Shown in pieces: positions 8,689 to 17,763 of a DNA stretch of 64,000 nucleotides; position 1 is the first letter of the stretch; each line of letters starts with the position of its first letter. The notes below the pieces were generated by a model, which was not told the DNA's origin, made no database searches, and worked only from the letters and a program-made list of their open reading frames with translations. This DNA is from Streptacidiphilus sp. PB12-B1b (GTDB lineage Bacteria > Actinomycetota > Actinomycetes > Streptomycetales > Streptomycetaceae), in NCBI RefSeq assembly GCF_014084125.1, contig NZ_CP048405.1, positions 4,278,001 through 4,342,000 on the forward strand, written 5' to 3'. The translations under genes were made by a program, and so were the position numbers.

Positions 8689-10760
8689 GGCTGCCCCTTC
8701 GAAGAGGTGGAGGTGTCCGGGAGTTCGGGGGTGCGGACGACACCGAGGCGGGCGCCCGCCTCGACCTGGCGCCCGACCTCGACCAGGAGTTCGGTGAGCA
8801 CGCCGTCGGTCGGGGCGTCGATCCGGTGCTGCATCTTCATGGCCTCCAGCCACAGCAGCGGCTGACCGGCCGTCACCGGCTCGCCCGGCCGCACGGCCAG
8901 CCGGACCACCGTTCCGGGCATGGGCGCCAGCAGCGAGCCCGGCTCGGTCTGCGCCTCCGGGTCCGGGAAGCGGTCCACGGCTGCCAGCACCACTGGCCCG
9001 AGCGCCGAGTCGACGTACACCTGCCGCCCGTGCCGGGCGACGGCGAAGCTGCGGCGGACCCCGGCGACGGCCAGCACGACCTGGTCCGGCGCGGCCCGCA
9101 GCAGCTCCACGCCCGGGTGGCTCTCGGCGTCCAGGCCCGCCCGGGTGTGCCGGTAGCCGACGGACAGCTCCCCGTCCGGGCCGGTGTAGAGGGTGCGCTG
9201 CGGCTGCGAGGGGACGTTGCGCCAGCCCGGGGGCAGGCCGCGCTGCACCGGCGCGGCGGCGCGCCGCCCGGCGGCCTCGGCCAGCGCGGCGGCCAGGGCG
9301 GAGAGCCGGACCGCGTCCTTGTCGGCGAGCGGCTCGGCCAGGACGTCCGGGCCGTGCCGGTCCAGGAAGGCCGTGTCGGTCTCCCCGGCCAGGAACGCCG
9401 GGTGCCGCACCACCCGGACCAGCAGCTCCCGGTTGGTGGCCGGGCCGTGCAGCTCGGCGCGGGCCAGCGCCCGGGCCAGCATGGCGGCGGCCTCGGCCCG
9501 GCTGGGCGCGCAGGCGATGACCTTGGCCAGCATGGGGTCGTAGTGGATGCCCACCTCGGAGCCGTCGGCCACCCCGGAGTCCAGCCGCAGCCCCTGACCG
9601 GCCGGTACGGCGAACTCGGCGGCGACGCCGGGGATCCGGATGCGGTGCAGGGTGCCGCTCTGCGGCTGCCAGCCCGCCGCCGGGTCCTCCGCGTACAGCC
9701 GGGCCTCGATGGCGTGGCCCGTGCGGGCCGGGGGCTCGGGCGGCAGCGCGGCCCCCTCGGCGATCAGCAGCTGCCAGTGGACCAGGTCCAGGCCGGTGGT
9801 GCACTCGGTGACCGGGTGCTCCACCTGCAGCCGGGTGTTCATCTCCAGGAAGAAGAACCGGCCGGAGTCGTCGGCCAGGAACTCGACCGTGCCCGCGCCG
9901 ACGTAGCCGACCGCCAGCGCCGCCCGGCGGGAGGCCTCGAACAGCTCGGCGCGCATCTGCGGCAGCCGTTCGACCAGCGGGGAGGGCGCCTCCTCGATCA
10001 CCTTCTGGTGCCGCCGCTGGATGGAGCACTCGCGTTCGCCGACCGCCCACACCGTGCCGTGCCGGTCGGCCAGGACCTGCACCTCGATATGGTGCCCGGT
10101 CGGCAGGTAGGGCTCGCAGAACACGGTCGGGTCGCCGAACGCGGACGCGGCCTCGGCCCGGGCCGCCTCCAGCTCGCCGGGCAGCTCGGCCAGGCTGCGC
10201 ACCACCCGCATGCCGCGTCCGCCGCCGCCCGCCGACGCCTTGACCAGCACCGGCAGATCCGCCTCGGTGAGGTCGGCCGGGTCCTGCTCGGCGAGAACGG
10301 GCACCCCGGCGGCGGCCATCAGCCGCTTGGCCTCGATCTTGCTGCCCATGGCGGCCACGGCCTGCGGCGGCGGACCGATCCACACCAGTCCGGCGTCGAT
10401 CACCGCCTGGGCGAAGTCGGCGTTCTCGGACAGGAAGCCGTAGCCGGGGTGGACGGCGTCCGCCCCGGCCCGCAGCGCGGCGTCCACCAGCAGGTCGGCG
10501 CGCAGGTAGGTGTCGGCGGGCGCGCTGCCGGGCAGCCGTACGGCGGCGTCGGCCTCGGCGGCGTGCGGGGCCGGCGCGTCGGCGTCGGAGTACACCGCGA
10601 CGGTGGATCGGCCGGTTTCCCGCGCGGTGCGGAAGACCCGCCGGGCGATCTCGCCCCGGTTGGCCACCAGCACCGAGCCGATCGGCCGGGCCGGGCCCAG
10701 CGCCGCCGGACCGGGCCTGTCACCGGCAGCGGCGGCAGCGGCAGAAGGCGTGTCGGTCAT
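8685..10760 (-). CDS. acyl-CoA carboxylase biotin-containing alpha subunit
   Basis: About 691 aa. It combines a biotin carboxylase and a biotin carrier, the alpha subunit of MCC/geranyl-CoA carboxylase type enzymes. Residues about 28-470 form the ATP-grasp carboxylase: SVLVANRGEIARRVFRTA, ATP-binding KASAGGGGRGMRVV, ERECSIQRRHQKVIEEAPSP and EMNTRLQVEHPVTE. The C-terminus has the biotinyl domain with EAMKMQH, Lys being the biotin site. The ATG at 10760 overlaps the beta-subunit stop (ATGA) and its own stop overlaps the dehydrogenase start. An Ala-rich N-terminal stretch of about 20 residues precedes the first strand. Confidence 0.94.
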   Translation of the reverse strand: MTDTPSAAAAAAGDRPGPAALGPARPIGSVLVANRGEIARRVFRTARETGRSTVAVYSDADAPAPHAAEADAAVRLPGSAPADTYLRADLLVDAALRAGADAVHPGYGFLSENADFAQAVIDAGLVWIGPPPQAVAAMGSKIEAKRLMAAAGVPVLAEQDPADLTEADLPVLVKASAGGGGRGMRVVRSLAELPGELEAARAEAASAFGDPTVFCEPYLPTGHHIEVQVLADRHGTVWAVGERECSIQRRHQKVIEEAPSPLVERLPQMRAELFEASRRAALAVGYVGAGTVEFLADDSGRFFFLEMNTRLQVEHPVTECTTGLDLVHWQLLIAEGAALPPEPPARTGHAIEARLYAEDPAAGWQPQSGTLHRIRIPGVAAEFAVPAGQGLRLDSGVADGSEVGIHYDPMLAKVIACAPSRAEAAAMLARALARAELHGPATNRELLVRVVRHPAFLAGETDTAFLDRHGPDVLAEPLADKDAVRLSALAAALAEAAGRRAAAPVQRGLPPGWRNVPSQPQRTLYTGPDGELSVGYRHTRAGLDAESHPGVELLRAAPDQVVLAVAGVRRSFAVARHGRQVYVDSALGPVVLAAVDRFPDPEAQTEPGSLLAPMPGTVVRLAVRPGEPVTAGQPLLWLEAMKMQHRIDAPTDGVLTELLVEVGRQVEAGARLGVVRTPELPDTSTSSKGQP

Positions 10761-12355
10761 GTGCGGAACACCCCGAATCCGGTGGCGCCCCGGACGGGCG
10801 CGGAGTGGACGGCGGACAGCGCCAGCCCGAGCACGGTGCGGGTGTCGCGCGGGTCGATCACCCCGTCGTCGTAGAGGTGGCCCGACATCGACAGGGCCAG
10901 CGACTCGCTCTCGATCTGCTCCTCGACGGCGGCCCGCATCAGCGCGTCCCCGGCCTCGTCGAAGGCCTCGCCGCGGGCCTGCGCCGCCTGCCGGGCGACG
11001 ATGGAGATGACGCCCGCCAGCTGCGCCGGGCCCATCACCGCCGACTTGGCGCCCGGCCAGGAGAAGAGGAACCTCGGCCCGTACGCCCGGCCGCACATGC
11101 CGTAGTTCCCGGCGCCGTACGAGGCCCCCATGACGACGGTCAGGTGCGGCACGGTGGAGTTGGACACCGCGTTGATCATCATCGCGCCGTGCTTGATGAT
11201 GCCGCCCTGCTCGAACTCCTTGCCGACCATGTAGCCGGTGGTGTTCTGCAGGAACAGCAGCGGCGTGTCCGACTGGTTGGCCAGCTGGATGAACTGGGTG
11301 GCCTTCTGCGCCTCCTGGCTGAACAGCACGCCGCGTGCATTGGCCAGCACGCCGACCGGGAAGCCGTGCAGCCGGGCCCAGCCGGTGACCAGGCTGGAGC
11401 CGTAGAGCGGCTTGAACTCGTCGAAGTCGGAGTCGTCCACGATCCTGGCGATCACCTCGCGCGGATCGAAGGGGATCTTCAGGTCGGTCGGGACGATCCC
11501 GGCCAGCTCCTCCTGGTCGTACCGGGGCGGCAGCACCTCGGGGGCGGGCGCCGGACCGGCCTTGCGCCAGTTGAGTCGGGCGACGATGCGGCGGCCGATG
11601 CGCAGCGCGTCCAGCTCGTCCACGGCCATGTGGTCGGCCAGGCCGGAGGTGCGGGCGTGCATCTCCGCGCCGCCCAGCGACTCGTCGTCGGACTCCTCGC
11701 CGGTGGCCATCCTCACCAGCGGCGGCCCGGCCAGGAACACCTTGGCGCGCTCCTTGACCATCACCACGTGGTCGGACATGCCGGGGATGTACGCCCCGCC
11801 CGCGGTCGAGTTGCCGAACACCAGCGCAATGGTGGGCACGCCGGCCGCCGAGGCCCGGGTGAGGTCGCGGAACATCCGGCCGCCGGGGACGAAGATCTGC
11901 TTCTGGGTGGGCAGGTCGGCTCCGGCGGACTCCACCAGGCTGACCGTGGGCAGCCGGTTCTCGGCCGCGATCTCCGAGGCCCGGAACGCCTTCTGCAGCG
12001 TCCACGGGTTGCTCGCGCCGCCGCGGACGGTGGGGTCGTTGGCGGTGATCAGGCACTCCACGCCCTCGACCACGCCGATGCCGGTGACCAGTCCGGCCCC
12101 GACCGGGAAGTCGCTGCCCCAGGCGGCGAGCGTGGACAGCTCCAGGAACGGCGCGTCCTGGTCGACCAGCAGCTCGATCCGCTCGCGCGGCAGCAGCTTG
12201 CCCCGGGCGTGGTGCCGCTCGCGGTAGCGCGGGCCGCCCCCGGCGATGGCCTTGGCGTGCTCGGCGTCCAGCTCGGCCAGCCGGGCCAGGGTCGCTTCCC
12301 GGTTGCGGGCGTACTCCGGCGAGGCCGGGTCGACCGCGGATCGCAGCACCGTCAT
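10757..12355 (-). CDS. acyl-CoA carboxylase beta subunit (MCC/geranyl-CoA type)
   Basis: About 532 aa carboxyltransferase that moves the carboxyl group from biotin to the acyl-CoA. The N-half has ARGKLLPRERIELLVD, GGASNPWTLQKAFRASEIA and SAGADLPTQKQIF; the C-half has NTTGYMVGKEFEQGGIIKHG and MGASYGAGNYGMCGRAY, which places it with methylcrotonyl/geranyl-CoA carboxylases rather than propionyl-CoA carboxylases. I chose the ATG at 12355; a GTG three codons upstream at 12364 is also possible. It begins about 60 bases after the AtuA-like gene and overlaps the alpha subunit. Confidence 0.93.
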   Translation of the reverse strand: MTVLRSAVDPASPEYARNREATLARLAELDAEHAKAIAGGGPRYRERHHARGKLLPRERIELLVDQDAPFLELSTLAAWGSDFPVGAGLVTGIGVVEGVECLITANDPTVRGGASNPWTLQKAFRASEIAAENRLPTVSLVESAGADLPTQKQIFVPGGRMFRDLTRASAAGVPTIALVFGNSTAGGAYIPGMSDHVVMVKERAKVFLAGPPLVRMATGEESDDESLGGAEMHARTSGLADHMAVDELDALRIGRRIVARLNWRKAGPAPAPEVLPPRYDQEELAGIVPTDLKIPFDPREVIARIVDDSDFDEFKPLYGSSLVTGWARLHGFPVGVLANARGVLFSQEAQKATQFIQLANQSDTPLLFLQNTTGYMVGKEFEQGGIIKHGAMMINAVSNSTVPHLTVVMGASYGAGNYGMCGRAYGPRFLFSWPGAKSAVMGPAQLAGVISIVARQAAQARGEAFDEAGDALMRAAVEEQIESESLALSMSGHLYDDGVIDPRDTRTVLGLALSAVHSAPVRGATGFGVFRT

Positions 12356-12413
12356 CCGGACCACCCGGTGGTCCGCACGCGCGCCGACGGGGGTGTCGGT
12401 ACGGGGTGGTTGT

Positions 12414-14132
12414 TCACAGCAGTGCCTCCGGTATGTCCATGCGGCGCGAGCGCAGCCACTCGCCGACCGCCTTGCCCTGCGGGTCGAAGCGGACCTGCTC
12501 GGCGACGCCCGCCCCGAGCAGGCCGTCCACCACGAAGTTGAGTGCGCGCAGGTTGGGCAGCAGGTGACGGGTGACCGGCAGTCCGCCGGTCTCGGGCAGC
12601 AGCCGCTGGAACTCCCCGACCGTCAGCGCGTGCGCCAGCCAGCGCCAGGCGTCGTCGGTCCGCGCCCAGACGCCGACGTTGACCGCGCCGCCCTTGTCGC
12701 CGCTGCGGGCCCCGGCCACCAGGCCCAGCGGCGCCCGCCGGGTCGGCCCGCCCGCGCCGGGCAGCGGCTCGGGCAGCGGCGGTTCGGCGACCTCGGCGAG
12801 CGCCCGGGTCTCGTCCGGCGGGGGCACCGGCAGCCGCTGCCCGTCCGGCAGCACCGCGAGGTGCCCGACCAGCCCGGCCTCCACGAACGCGGCCTCGAAG
12901 ACGCCGTAGGGCGAGGCGTCGCCGGGCGGCGCGGTGACGTGGAAGCCGGGGTATCCGGCCAGCGCCAGCTCGATCGCCGCACCGCTGAACGAGCGTCCGA
13001 CCTTGGCCGGGTCGTCGCCGCGCACCACGCACCGCAGCAGCGCGCTGGCCTCCTCCTCGCTGTCGGCGTCGGCGCGGTCGGTGCGCGCCAGCGTCCAGCG
13101 GGCGTCCACGCCTTCCAGCGCGCCGAGTTGGGCCCGGACCAGCGCCGCCTTGGCCTCGATGTCGAGCCCGGTGAGCACGAACTCCACCTGGTTGCGGTAG
13201 CCGCCGATGCGGGTGCAGCCGACCTTGAGCGCGGGCGGCGGGGCCTCGCCGCGCACCCCGCTGATCCGGACCCGGTCGGGCCCCTCCCGGGCGAGGGCGA
13301 CGGTGTCGAACCGGGCCGTGGCGTCCGGGCCGGCGTAGCGGGGGCCGCCGATCTCGTACAGCAGTTGGGCGGTGACGGTGCCGGTGGTGACCGCCCCGCC
13401 GGTGCCGGGGTGCTTGGTGATCACGCTGCTGCCGTCGGCGTGGACCTCGGCGATGGGGAAGCCCGGGTGGCGCAGGTCCTCGATCTCGGTGAAGAAGGCG
13501 TAGTTGCCGCCGGTGGCCTGGGTTCCGCACTCGATCACGTGCCCGGCGACGACGGCTCCGGCCAGCGCGTCGAAGTCCCCGCGACCCCACCCGAAGTGGG
13601 CGGCGGCGGGCCCGACGACCAGGGCGGCGTCGGTGGTCCGGCCGGTGACGACGACGTCGGCCCCGGCGTCCAGGCACGCGGCGATGCCCCAGGCGCCCAG
13701 GTAGGCATTGGCGGTGAGCGGGCTGCCCAGCCGCAGCTCCTCGGCGCGCGCCAGCAGGTCGTCGCCCTCGACGTGGGCGACCTTCACCTCCAGCCCCAGC
13801 CGCCGGGCCAGCGCGCCGATGGCGGCCGACAGGCCCGCCGGGTTCAGCCCGCCCGCGTTGGTGACGATCCGCACGCCGCGCTCCAGCGCCGGGCCGAGGG
13901 TGGACTCCAGCTGGCGCAGAAACGTTCTGGCATAGCCGCGCCCCGGGTCCTTCAGCCGGTCCCGGCCGAGGATCAGCATGGTGAGTTCGGCCAGGTAGTC
14001 GCCGGTGAGGACGTCCAGTTCGCCGCCGGTCAGCATCTCCTGCACGGCGGAGAAGCGGTCCCCGTAGAAGCCGGAGGCATTGCCGATGCGCAGGGGCTCG
14101 CGGGGAGCGGCGATCACGTCGGGATCGGTCAT
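12414..14132 (-). CDS. acyclic terpene utilisation AtuA family protein (DUF1446)
   Basis: About 572 aa. The start at 14132 gives MTDPDVIAAPREPLRIGNAS; the open frame continues upstream but those codons look non-coding. The long N-terminal domain has the DUF1446/AtuA pattern (IGNASGFYGDRFSA, LTGDYLAELTMLILGRD, RIVTNAGGLNPAGL, GADVVVTGRTTDAALV). The last roughly 110 residues (APLGLVAGARSGDKGGAVNVGVWARTD) form the small AtuA-like C-terminal domain that is a separate protein in some bacteria. AtuA is needed for citronellol/geraniol breakdown in Pseudomonas, its reaction being uncertain. Here it is the first gene of an operon with carboxylase and dehydrogenase genes. Confidence 0.9.
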   Translation of the reverse strand: MTDPDVIAAPREPLRIGNASGFYGDRFSAVQEMLTGGELDVLTGDYLAELTMLILGRDRLKDPGRGYARTFLRQLESTLGPALERGVRIVTNAGGLNPAGLSAAIGALARRLGLEVKVAHVEGDDLLARAEELRLGSPLTANAYLGAWGIAACLDAGADVVVTGRTTDAALVVGPAAAHFGWGRGDFDALAGAVVAGHVIECGTQATGGNYAFFTEIEDLRHPGFPIAEVHADGSSVITKHPGTGGAVTTGTVTAQLLYEIGGPRYAGPDATARFDTVALAREGPDRVRISGVRGEAPPPALKVGCTRIGGYRNQVEFVLTGLDIEAKAALVRAQLGALEGVDARWTLARTDRADADSEEEASALLRCVVRGDDPAKVGRSFSGAAIELALAGYPGFHVTAPPGDASPYGVFEAAFVEAGLVGHLAVLPDGQRLPVPPPDETRALAEVAEPPLPEPLPGAGGPTRRAPLGLVAGARSGDKGGAVNVGVWARTDDAWRWLAHALTVGEFQRLLPETGGLPVTRHLLPNLRALNFVVDGLLGAGVAEQVRFDPQGKAVGEWLRSRRMDIPEALL

Positions 14133-14156
14133 CGGCCCACCGTGCCACGGGCCCTG

Positions 14157-14184
14157 AAAAAAAGCAATCATGATCGCTTGTTTT
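14157..14184. promoter_or_regulatory. 28-bp palindrome, probable TetR operator
   Basis: Two 14-base arms meet at 14170/14171; 12 of 14 positions are complementary. The core is AAGCAATCA/TGATCGCTT flanked by A and T runs. It sits 24 bases upstream of the AtuA-like start, in otherwise GC-rich DNA, and also lies upstream of the rightward gene at 14294. The site suits a TetR dimer, and the regulator at 6785-7468 closes the same operon. The pairing of regulator and site is inferred. Confidence 0.65.
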
Positions 14185-14293
14185 ACGCAGGGGTTTCTCG
14201 CAGCGGCCGGGGGTGGAACCATCAACGGGCAGGACGGCATCGACGGCAGGTCGATGGCCGGGCAACGGCAGGGCGATGGCAGGGGGGGCCACG

Positions 14294-15172
14294 ATGGGCA
14301 CGGGTTCGGCACGCTTACACCGGTCCGCCCGGGCAGTCCCGACGATCCGGGCCGCCGCCCCAGTCAGACCGGCGCTGCTGCTGGCCGGGGCGGCGCTGGC
14401 ACTGCCCGCGCTGATCGGGGCCACCGCGGCACCGGCCCCGGGGCTGGACGATCCCGTCGCCGCCGCCGGACAGGCCCTGCGCAGCGACCCGGTGTACGTC
14501 GCGCCGTCGCTGACGGCGGGCCCGGCGCAGATCGCGGCGCTCCGGGCCGTCGTCCGCTCCGTGCACGGCTCGATGTGCGTGGCCGAACTGCCCGACACCG
14601 CCGCCGTCGACACCTACGGGTCGCCGGACCGGCTGGCCGCCGCCCTGAGCTCGGAGGTGTCCACGTCCGGCACCGGCCCGGTGCCGGACTGCGTCGTCCT
14701 GGTCGGCGACCGGCTCGGCGCGAGCGCGCTCCTCCTGAGCACGACCGCCACGGACGGCTACGTCCGCGCGGCCCAGGCGCGGTTCCCGCACGATCCGCAG
14801 GCCGCGCTCACCGCGCTCGCCACGGCCCTCGGCGCGAACCTGGCCTCCGACCAGGCCGCAGCCGCCTCGGCGGAGGCGGCCGCGCCACCGCCCACTACCG
14901 TGGCGCAGGCGCCCCTCCCGGTCACCCCCGGCGTCGACGGCGGACCGCTCTCGGCGGACGACATCGTCATCCCGCTCGTCGTCCTGGTGGCTCTGATCGC
15001 CCTGGTCGGCCTGCTGTCCGCACTCGCCGCACGCGCGAAGCGCCGCGCCGCCGCCCACCCTCCCGAGGACCCCGGCGACGGCCCGGAGCACCCACAGGCC
15101 CCGTCCGACGCCCCCAGCCCGGCCGACGCACCCGGCCCCGCCCCGGACCCCGACCGGATCAGCCCACCCTGA
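14294..15172 (+). CDS. secreted/membrane-anchored protein of unknown function
   Basis: About 292 aa from the ATG at 14294, which has an AGGGGGGG tract just upstream; an in-frame upstream start exists but lacks such a site. Residues about 15-50 look like a signal peptide (RPALLLAGAALALPALIGATAAPAPG). A compact domain of about 140 residues follows, with two cysteines (MCVAELPDTA, PDCVVLVGD) that could form a disulfide. A single membrane helix near residues 220-245 (VIPLVVLVALIALVGLLSALAARA) and a Pro/Asp-rich cytoplasmic tail ending in DRISPP follow. The layout resembles the TPM-domain membrane proteins common in actinomycetes, but I cannot confirm the family. Confidence 0.72.
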   Translation: MGTGSARLHRSARAVPTIRAAAPVRPALLLAGAALALPALIGATAAPAPGLDDPVAAAGQALRSDPVYVAPSLTAGPAQIAALRAVVRSVHGSMCVAELPDTAAVDTYGSPDRLAAALSSEVSTSGTGPVPDCVVLVGDRLGASALLLSTTATDGYVRAAQARFPHDPQAALTALATALGANLASDQAAAASAEAAAPPPTTVAQAPLPVTPGVDGGPLSADDIVIPLVVLVALIALVGLLSALAARAKRRAAAHPPEDPGDGPEHPQAPSDAPSPADAPGPAPDPDRISPP

Positions 15173-15359
15173 CCAGGCATCACCGCCACGTCGCCGCCGT
15201 CACTTTCACCCGGCCCGGCCGCCCTATCGATCAGGCCGACCCGCCCGCCACGGGCACCGATCGGATCAACCCGCCCAGAGCCGCCGCCCACCGTCACCCG
15301 GCGCGCCTCTATCCGGGCACCAACCGAATCACCCCGCCCTGACCCACCATCACCGCCAC
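15158..15359. repeat. degenerate direct repeat spanning a gene 3' end
   Basis: The 33 bases at 15158-15190, covering the end of the upstream gene and its stop, recur at 15327-15359 with about six differences, and a shorter partial copy lies near 15256-15272 (CGGATCAACCCGCC). The repeat units read like copies of the gene's terminal Asp-Arg-Ile-x-Pro-Pro codons. The region up to 15436 is otherwise empty and lies between two converging genes. Confidence 0.5.
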
Positions 15360-15436
15360 ACCGTGATGCGATCGCGCGGTCGCCGTCCCATCCGTCACTT
15401 ACGCGCCGTCACCGACCTACCGTCGCCGCCACGCCG

Positions 15437-16474
15437 TCACCCGCGCAGGTCGCGCCAGCAGCGCAGGTCGCCGACGGTCTCGGCGGCCAGCATGGCGTGC
15501 ACGACCGCGCGGGTCAGCGCGTCCGCGCCCGCCGCCAGCACCGCGTTCAGCGCGCCCGCCTCGATGTGGACGCCGAAGGCGGGATCGACTGCCCCGGCCG
15601 CCGTGCTCTCGGGGACGAGCGGTCGGCCGCAGGTGGAGAGTGCGAAGACGGTGTCGCCGTCGGAGAGCGAGTGGACCGGACGGATCGCCCGGGCCAGGCC
15701 GTCGTGCGCGGTACCGGCCAGCTTCTGGGCCTGCGCCCGGGTCAGCGTGGCATCGGTGGCCACCACCGCGAGCGTGGTGTTCAGCGGCCCGGGCCGCCCG
15801 GCGGGCGGTACCGGCGGCGGAGTCACCGACGCCAGTTCCGCCGGGAACTCGCCGGGTTCGCCGAAGCGCGCGCCGTACAGCTCGCCGGTGGCCGGGTCCA
15901 GCACCGACCCGGCGGCGTTCACCGCGACCAGCGCGGCGACGGTCGCGCCGGACTCCAGCACCGTGCTCGCCGTCCCGATGCCGCCCTTGACGCCGCCGGC
16001 CACCGCCCCGGTACCGGCGCCCACGCACCCCTGCGGCACGCGCGCGCCCGACGCCGTCCGCGCGGCGGCCTCGACGGCAGCCCGGCCCAGAGCCGCGTCC
16101 GGACGGGCCCGCCACTCCCCGCCCCGACCCAGGTCGAACAGGGCGGCGGCGGGCACGACCGGGACGACCTGCCCCGGCTCCGGGCCCACCCGCACGCCCC
16201 GGCGCTGCTCCTCCAGCCACCCCGCGACGCCGCCCGCCGCGTCCAGGCCGAAGGCGCTGCCGCCGGTGAGCACCACCGCATCGATCCGCTGCACCAGGTT
16301 CCGGGGGTCCAGCGCGTCGGTCTCCCTGGTCCCGGGGCCGCCGCCGCGCACGTCCACGACGGCCACCATGCCGCCGTCCGGCCCGAGCACCACGGTCACC
16401 CCGGTGAGCCAGCCGTCGCCGATCCGCTGCGCATGACCGACGCGCAGCCCGGATACATCAGTCAAGCCGTTCAT
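15437..16474 (-). CDS. P1 family peptidase (DmpA/BapA-like aminopeptidase)
   Basis: About 345 aa. P1 peptidases are N-terminal nucleophile hydrolases that self-cleave into two chains and remove N-terminal D-, L- or beta-amino acids. Seen here: LRVGHAQR at the start, TGVTVVLGPDGG, VLTGGSAFGLDAAGGVAGWLEE, PQGCVGAGTGAVAGGVKGG and the likely cleavage/nucleophile region PLNTTLAVVATDATLTR near residue 233, where a Thr follows Asn. The start at 16474 gives MNGLTDVSGLRVGH, as in homologues. It converges with the gene at 14294-15172 and is divergent from 16683. Confidence 0.9.
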   Translation of the reverse strand: MNGLTDVSGLRVGHAQRIGDGWLTGVTVVLGPDGGMVAVVDVRGGGPGTRETDALDPRNLVQRIDAVVLTGGSAFGLDAAGGVAGWLEEQRRGVRVGPEPGQVVPVVPAAALFDLGRGGEWRARPDAALGRAAVEAAARTASGARVPQGCVGAGTGAVAGGVKGGIGTASTVLESGATVAALVAVNAAGSVLDPATGELYGARFGEPGEFPAELASVTPPPVPPAGRPGPLNTTLAVVATDATLTRAQAQKLAGTAHDGLARAIRPVHSLSDGDTVFALSTCGRPLVPESTAAGAVDPAFGVHIEAGALNAVLAAGADALTRAVVHAMLAAETVGDLRCWRDLRG

Positions 16475-16682
16475 CCCACCACCCTGCCACGGTTCCGGCC
16501 ACCCCAGGGGCCGTCCGGACCCGCCGATTCACCGGTTCGGCCCTGCCGATGTCCCGTCCTGGGCGGTACGCCCGCAGGCTGAGGGGGGACACGGGGGTGG
16601 AGCGCCGCGCACCTTCCGAGGCACCGTCGTGCCCCGTGCCCTCCCGCGCCGCCGCACCGCCCACCCGAGAGGACCCGCCGCC

Positions 16683-17609
16683 ATGCCGACGACCGCGCTC
16701 ACCCCGGAGATCGAGACCCGGTTCGCCGCCGCCCGCCGGATCGCCGGGGCCCTCCTCTTCGCGGAGCCCGCGCCGCACGCGTACACCAGCCCGGGCGAGT
16801 CCCACGGGCTGCGGCCGGACTGCGGCGTCCTGGTGCCGCCCGCCTGGGGGGCGGAGAGCGACGAGCCCTCGTCCCAGCGCACCGAATGCCTGATGGAGCC
16901 GCACCCCGATGCCACGCTGCTGGCGGAGCTGCGCTTCCTGCACGTCCGGCGCGGCACCCTGCAGCGGACCGGCCCGGACGGCGCCTACCAGGACGTCCCC
17001 GAGCTGCGGCTGGCCGACCGGGTGCTGACCCCGTGGTCCGAGGGCGTCGAGGAGCGGATCCAGCTGGCCGTGAAGGTCAGCGAGCTGCGCGGCGAGGGCC
17101 GGACACTGCCGTTCGACCGGCCCGCGTGCGAGGAGACGGAGGCGGTGTACGACGACAGCCGGCACCTGATCGGCCGGATCGTGCTGCGCCGGGCGGAGGT
17201 GCGCGGGGTGATCCGCCTGGCCGTAGCCGAGGTGCCCGGTCCGCGCGCCGTCCAGCGGCTGACCGCCGTGGTCCACAATGCGGACGGCTGGACGCCGCAG
17301 CGGAGCGACTCCGACGGCGACGCCGTGCTGGCCCGCTCGCTGATGTCCACTCACCTGATGCTGGGGCTGGGCGAGGGCGCGTTCCTCTCCATGGCCGCCC
17401 CGCCGGAGTGGGCCGGGCAGGCCGCCGCCGACTGCGAGAACCTGCACACCTGGCCCGCGCTGGCCGACCCCATCGGCGACGTCGTCCTCTCGTCCCCGCT
17501 GCGGCTGCCCGACCACGCCGTACCCACCGCCGAGGAGATCCTGCCCCTGCAACCCACCGTCGGCGGCGGCACCGCCCAGACCGACGGCGAGTTCGTCAGC
17601 ACCGCCTGA
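16683..17609 (+). CDS. conserved protein of unknown function, about 308 aa
   Basis: Not recognised. The ATG at 16683 follows GAGAGGA by about ten bases; the frame is open upstream but those residues are Arg/Pro-rich. The protein has no signal peptide or membrane segment. It alternates charged strands and helices (LTPWSEGVEERIQLAVKVSEL, RIVLRRAEVRGVIRLAVAEV, SLMSTHLMLGLGEGAFLSMAAPPE) and ends in a Gly/Thr-rich tail. FLSMAAPPEWA and the even spacing of beta strands suggest a soluble beta-rich domain. The gene stands alone between a divergent peptidase and the lower-GC patch that begins about 17.7 kb. Confidence 0.75.
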   Translation: MPTTALTPEIETRFAAARRIAGALLFAEPAPHAYTSPGESHGLRPDCGVLVPPAWGAESDEPSSQRTECLMEPHPDATLLAELRFLHVRRGTLQRTGPDGAYQDVPELRLADRVLTPWSEGVEERIQLAVKVSELRGEGRTLPFDRPACEETEAVYDDSRHLIGRIVLRRAEVRGVIRLAVAEVPGPRAVQRLTAVVHNADGWTPQRSDSDGDAVLARSLMSTHLMLGLGEGAFLSMAAPPEWAGQAAADCENLHTWPALADPIGDVVLSSPLRLPDHAVPTAEEILPLQPTVGGGTAQTDGEFVSTA

Positions 17610-17700
17610 CCCTGCGACCAGGCCGACAACCCGAGCGGCTCCGGCCGCACCGCGTCGTCACCTACCGCTATCGTCAGTCAACGGAACGGCGCGGCAGGGT

Positions 17701-17763
17701 TATTCGGCCCGCACGGTGCAACTGATCAGGGAGGCTTGCGATGTCGCTGAGCGCCGAGGACTT
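17701..17763 (+). pseudogene. remnant of the 79-aa protein gene's 3' end
   Basis: Read in the frame of 17716, this stretch encodes ARTVQLIREACDVAERRGL, nearly identical to the C-terminus of the intact 79-aa protein at 18398-18637 (ARMVPLIREACDVAERRGL). The remaining 58 or so codons of that gene are missing upstream, and the stop codon is also lost (CGA where the intact copy has TGA). The remnant overlaps the start of the adjacent DUF6879 copy exactly as in the intact module, showing that the duplicated unit contained both genes. Confidence 0.7.
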
